Below the pieces are notes generated by a model. It was given only the letters and a program-made list of their open reading frames with translations, was not told where the DNA came from and did no database searches. Shown one piece after another: positions 4,374 to 5,131 of a stretch of DNA of 5,131 nt. The first letter of the stretch is position 1. Each line of letters opens with the position of its first letter. Location of the stretch: the NCBI GenBank assembly GCA_031290715.1, contig JAITNA010000139.1:1-5131 (forward strand), in the 5' to 3' direction. The stretch is from Eubacteriales Family XIII. Incertae Sedis bacterium. Lineage in GTDB: Bacteria > Bacillota > Clostridia > Peptostreptococcales > Anaerovoracaceae. A program made the translations under genes and the position numbers.

Positions 4374-5131
4374 ATGAAAATGAGAAGATTCAGCAGCGGC
4401 GCGCGGCGTGTTTTCGCGGGCGCGGCGGCCATGGCGATTGCGGTCGTCCTCGCCGCCGTACCGCCCTTGGCCGCGGGTTCTTACGCGGGCGAATCGGCGG
4501 GCGCGGACGTGATTGCGGCGGCGGCGGCCGAGCCAACGGCCGGGGATATTGTGTATTTCGGGACGTATCCGCAGACCTTGATCGGGCATTCGGAGGATGT
4601 GGGCGTGCCGGACGTCCCCTACCGGAGCGTGACCTATACGGACAAATATTACGAAGAGCAAAACGGGACCTATTATTACGCGGCGGAGCCTGTCGCATGG
4701 CGGGTGCTTGCGAAAGACGGCGGGCGGCTTTTCCTGCTGTCCGAGAAACAGCTGATCGGCGGGATTGCGTACAACGATGTCATAGGACCCCCCGCGGCGA
4801 TTCAGTGGAGCGGCAGCACGATGCGCGGCTATCTGAACGGCACGATGATCGGCGATTTGTTCACGGCCGAAGAGCAAACGGCGGTCGCCGCGGCGCGCCT
4901 TGTCAACGATACGGATTTCGATTTCCGAAACGGTGAGGACGGCGCCGTGACAGACGACAAGCTGTTCCTGCTGTCGCTTCGGGAGCTGCTCGCGTACCTC
5001 CCCGAAATGGCGAGCCGGGAAGCGCCCATCACGGATTTTGCGGACGACAGAGGCCAATACGCACAGCCGCGGTCGGAAACGCCGAACCACGGAGCGGTGT
5101 CCACGGCGTGGTGGCTGCGCGAAGGCGGCCC
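4374..5131 (+). CDS. Secreted DUF6273-domain protein, 3' end cut by window edge
   Basis: 252 codons are visible and the frame is open at the right edge. The N-terminus is a signal peptide: MKMRRFSSGARR, a hydrophobic stretch at about 14-33 and a probable cut near AAGSYA (33-38). An Ala-rich spacer leads to a DUF6273 domain from about residue 57. Landmarks are GDIVYFGTYPQT (57-68), PVAWRVLAKDGGRLFLLSE (106-124), STMRGYLNG (148-156), FTAEEQTAV (163-171), DKLFLLSLREL (195-205) and TAWWLREGG (244-252). These match the family pattern 'vyFGsYPQ / piEWrVL / LRrWLN / FtaeEq / DkvFLLS / WWLRspG', common in Firmicutes surface or secreted proteins; its biochemical role is not established. ATG 4374 was chosen because AGGAGG (4359-4364) is 9 nt upstream; ATG 4380 and TTG 4371 are alternatives. 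It lies 65 nt after the zinc-ribbon gene with no terminator between, so cotranscription is likely. Confidence 0.87.
   Translation, partial: MKMRRFSSGARRVFAGAAAMAIAVVLAAVPPLAAGSYAGESAGADVIAAAAAEPTAGDIVYFGTYPQTLIGHSEDVGVPDVPYRSVTYTDKYYEEQNGTYYYAAEPVAWRVLAKDGGRLFLLSEKQLIGGIAYNDVIGPPAAIQWSGSTMRGYLNGTMIGDLFTAEEQTAVAAARLVNDTDFDFRNGEDGAVTDDKLFLLSLRELLAYLPEMASREAPITDFADDRGQYAQPRSETPNHGAVSTAWWLREGG

Noticed and set aside
4050..5090. Long leftward open frame opposite the zinc-ribbon and DUF6273 genes
   Set aside because: It spans two well-supported rightward genes and the gap between them, is Arg/Pro-rich and has no domain; it is a composition artefact.

Overview
The window is a stretch of bacterial chromosome that most resembles a GC-rich Firmicute (class Clostridia or a relative). 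This rests on strong AGGAGG/GGAGG ribosome sites ahead of most genes, GC-rich third codon positions, AT-rich gaps with sigma-A-like promoters, and gene families common in gut Clostridia: DUF6273 secreted proteins, short double zinc-ribbon proteins and MacB-type ABC ATPases. A LuxR regulator with a 12-helix membrane domain is also very common in Eggerthellaceae (Actinobacteria), so the phylum call is an inference. Coding style is uniform and I see no transposase, integrase, tRNA, rRNA or CRISPR array.

Layout. The left part (1-2005) reads leftward: a small XRE-family regulator (1661-2005, probably leaderless), a MacB/LolD-type ABC ATPase with its own promoter and an approximately 90-nt leader (751-1491), a 20-bp hairpin directly after the ATPase stop (696-750), and a secreted protein that runs off the left edge (1-668). 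The expected FtsX/MacB-type permease is not in the window and may lie beyond position 1. The middle is a 224-bp divergent gap (2006-2229) with promoters in both directions, then a rightward LuxR-type regulator fused to about 12 membrane helices (2230-3624).

The right part begins with a 192-bp gap (3625-3816). It holds a 16-bp perfect palindrome that carries a -35-like box on each strand, and a second perfect inverted repeat (10-bp arms). The leftward promoter formed with this palindrome is close to consensus and would fire antisense into the LuxR gene. Then come two rightward genes with strong ribosome sites, probably one operon: a 163-residue protein with a glycine-rich amphipathic N-terminus, a coiled coil and two zinc ribbons (3817-4308), and a secreted DUF6273 protein cut by the right edge (4374-5131).

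How it may fit together (inference): two regulators of different families face each other across one control region. One lies upstream of an envelope ABC transporter/secreted-protein cassette and the other upstream of a cytoplasmic zinc-ribbon/secreted DUF6273 pair, which suggests a cell-envelope response locus. No known named system is recognised. The most unusual items are the regulatory structures at 3681-3744, the hairpin at 696-750 and the membrane-bound LuxR protein. No gene-free stretch exceeds 300 bases.
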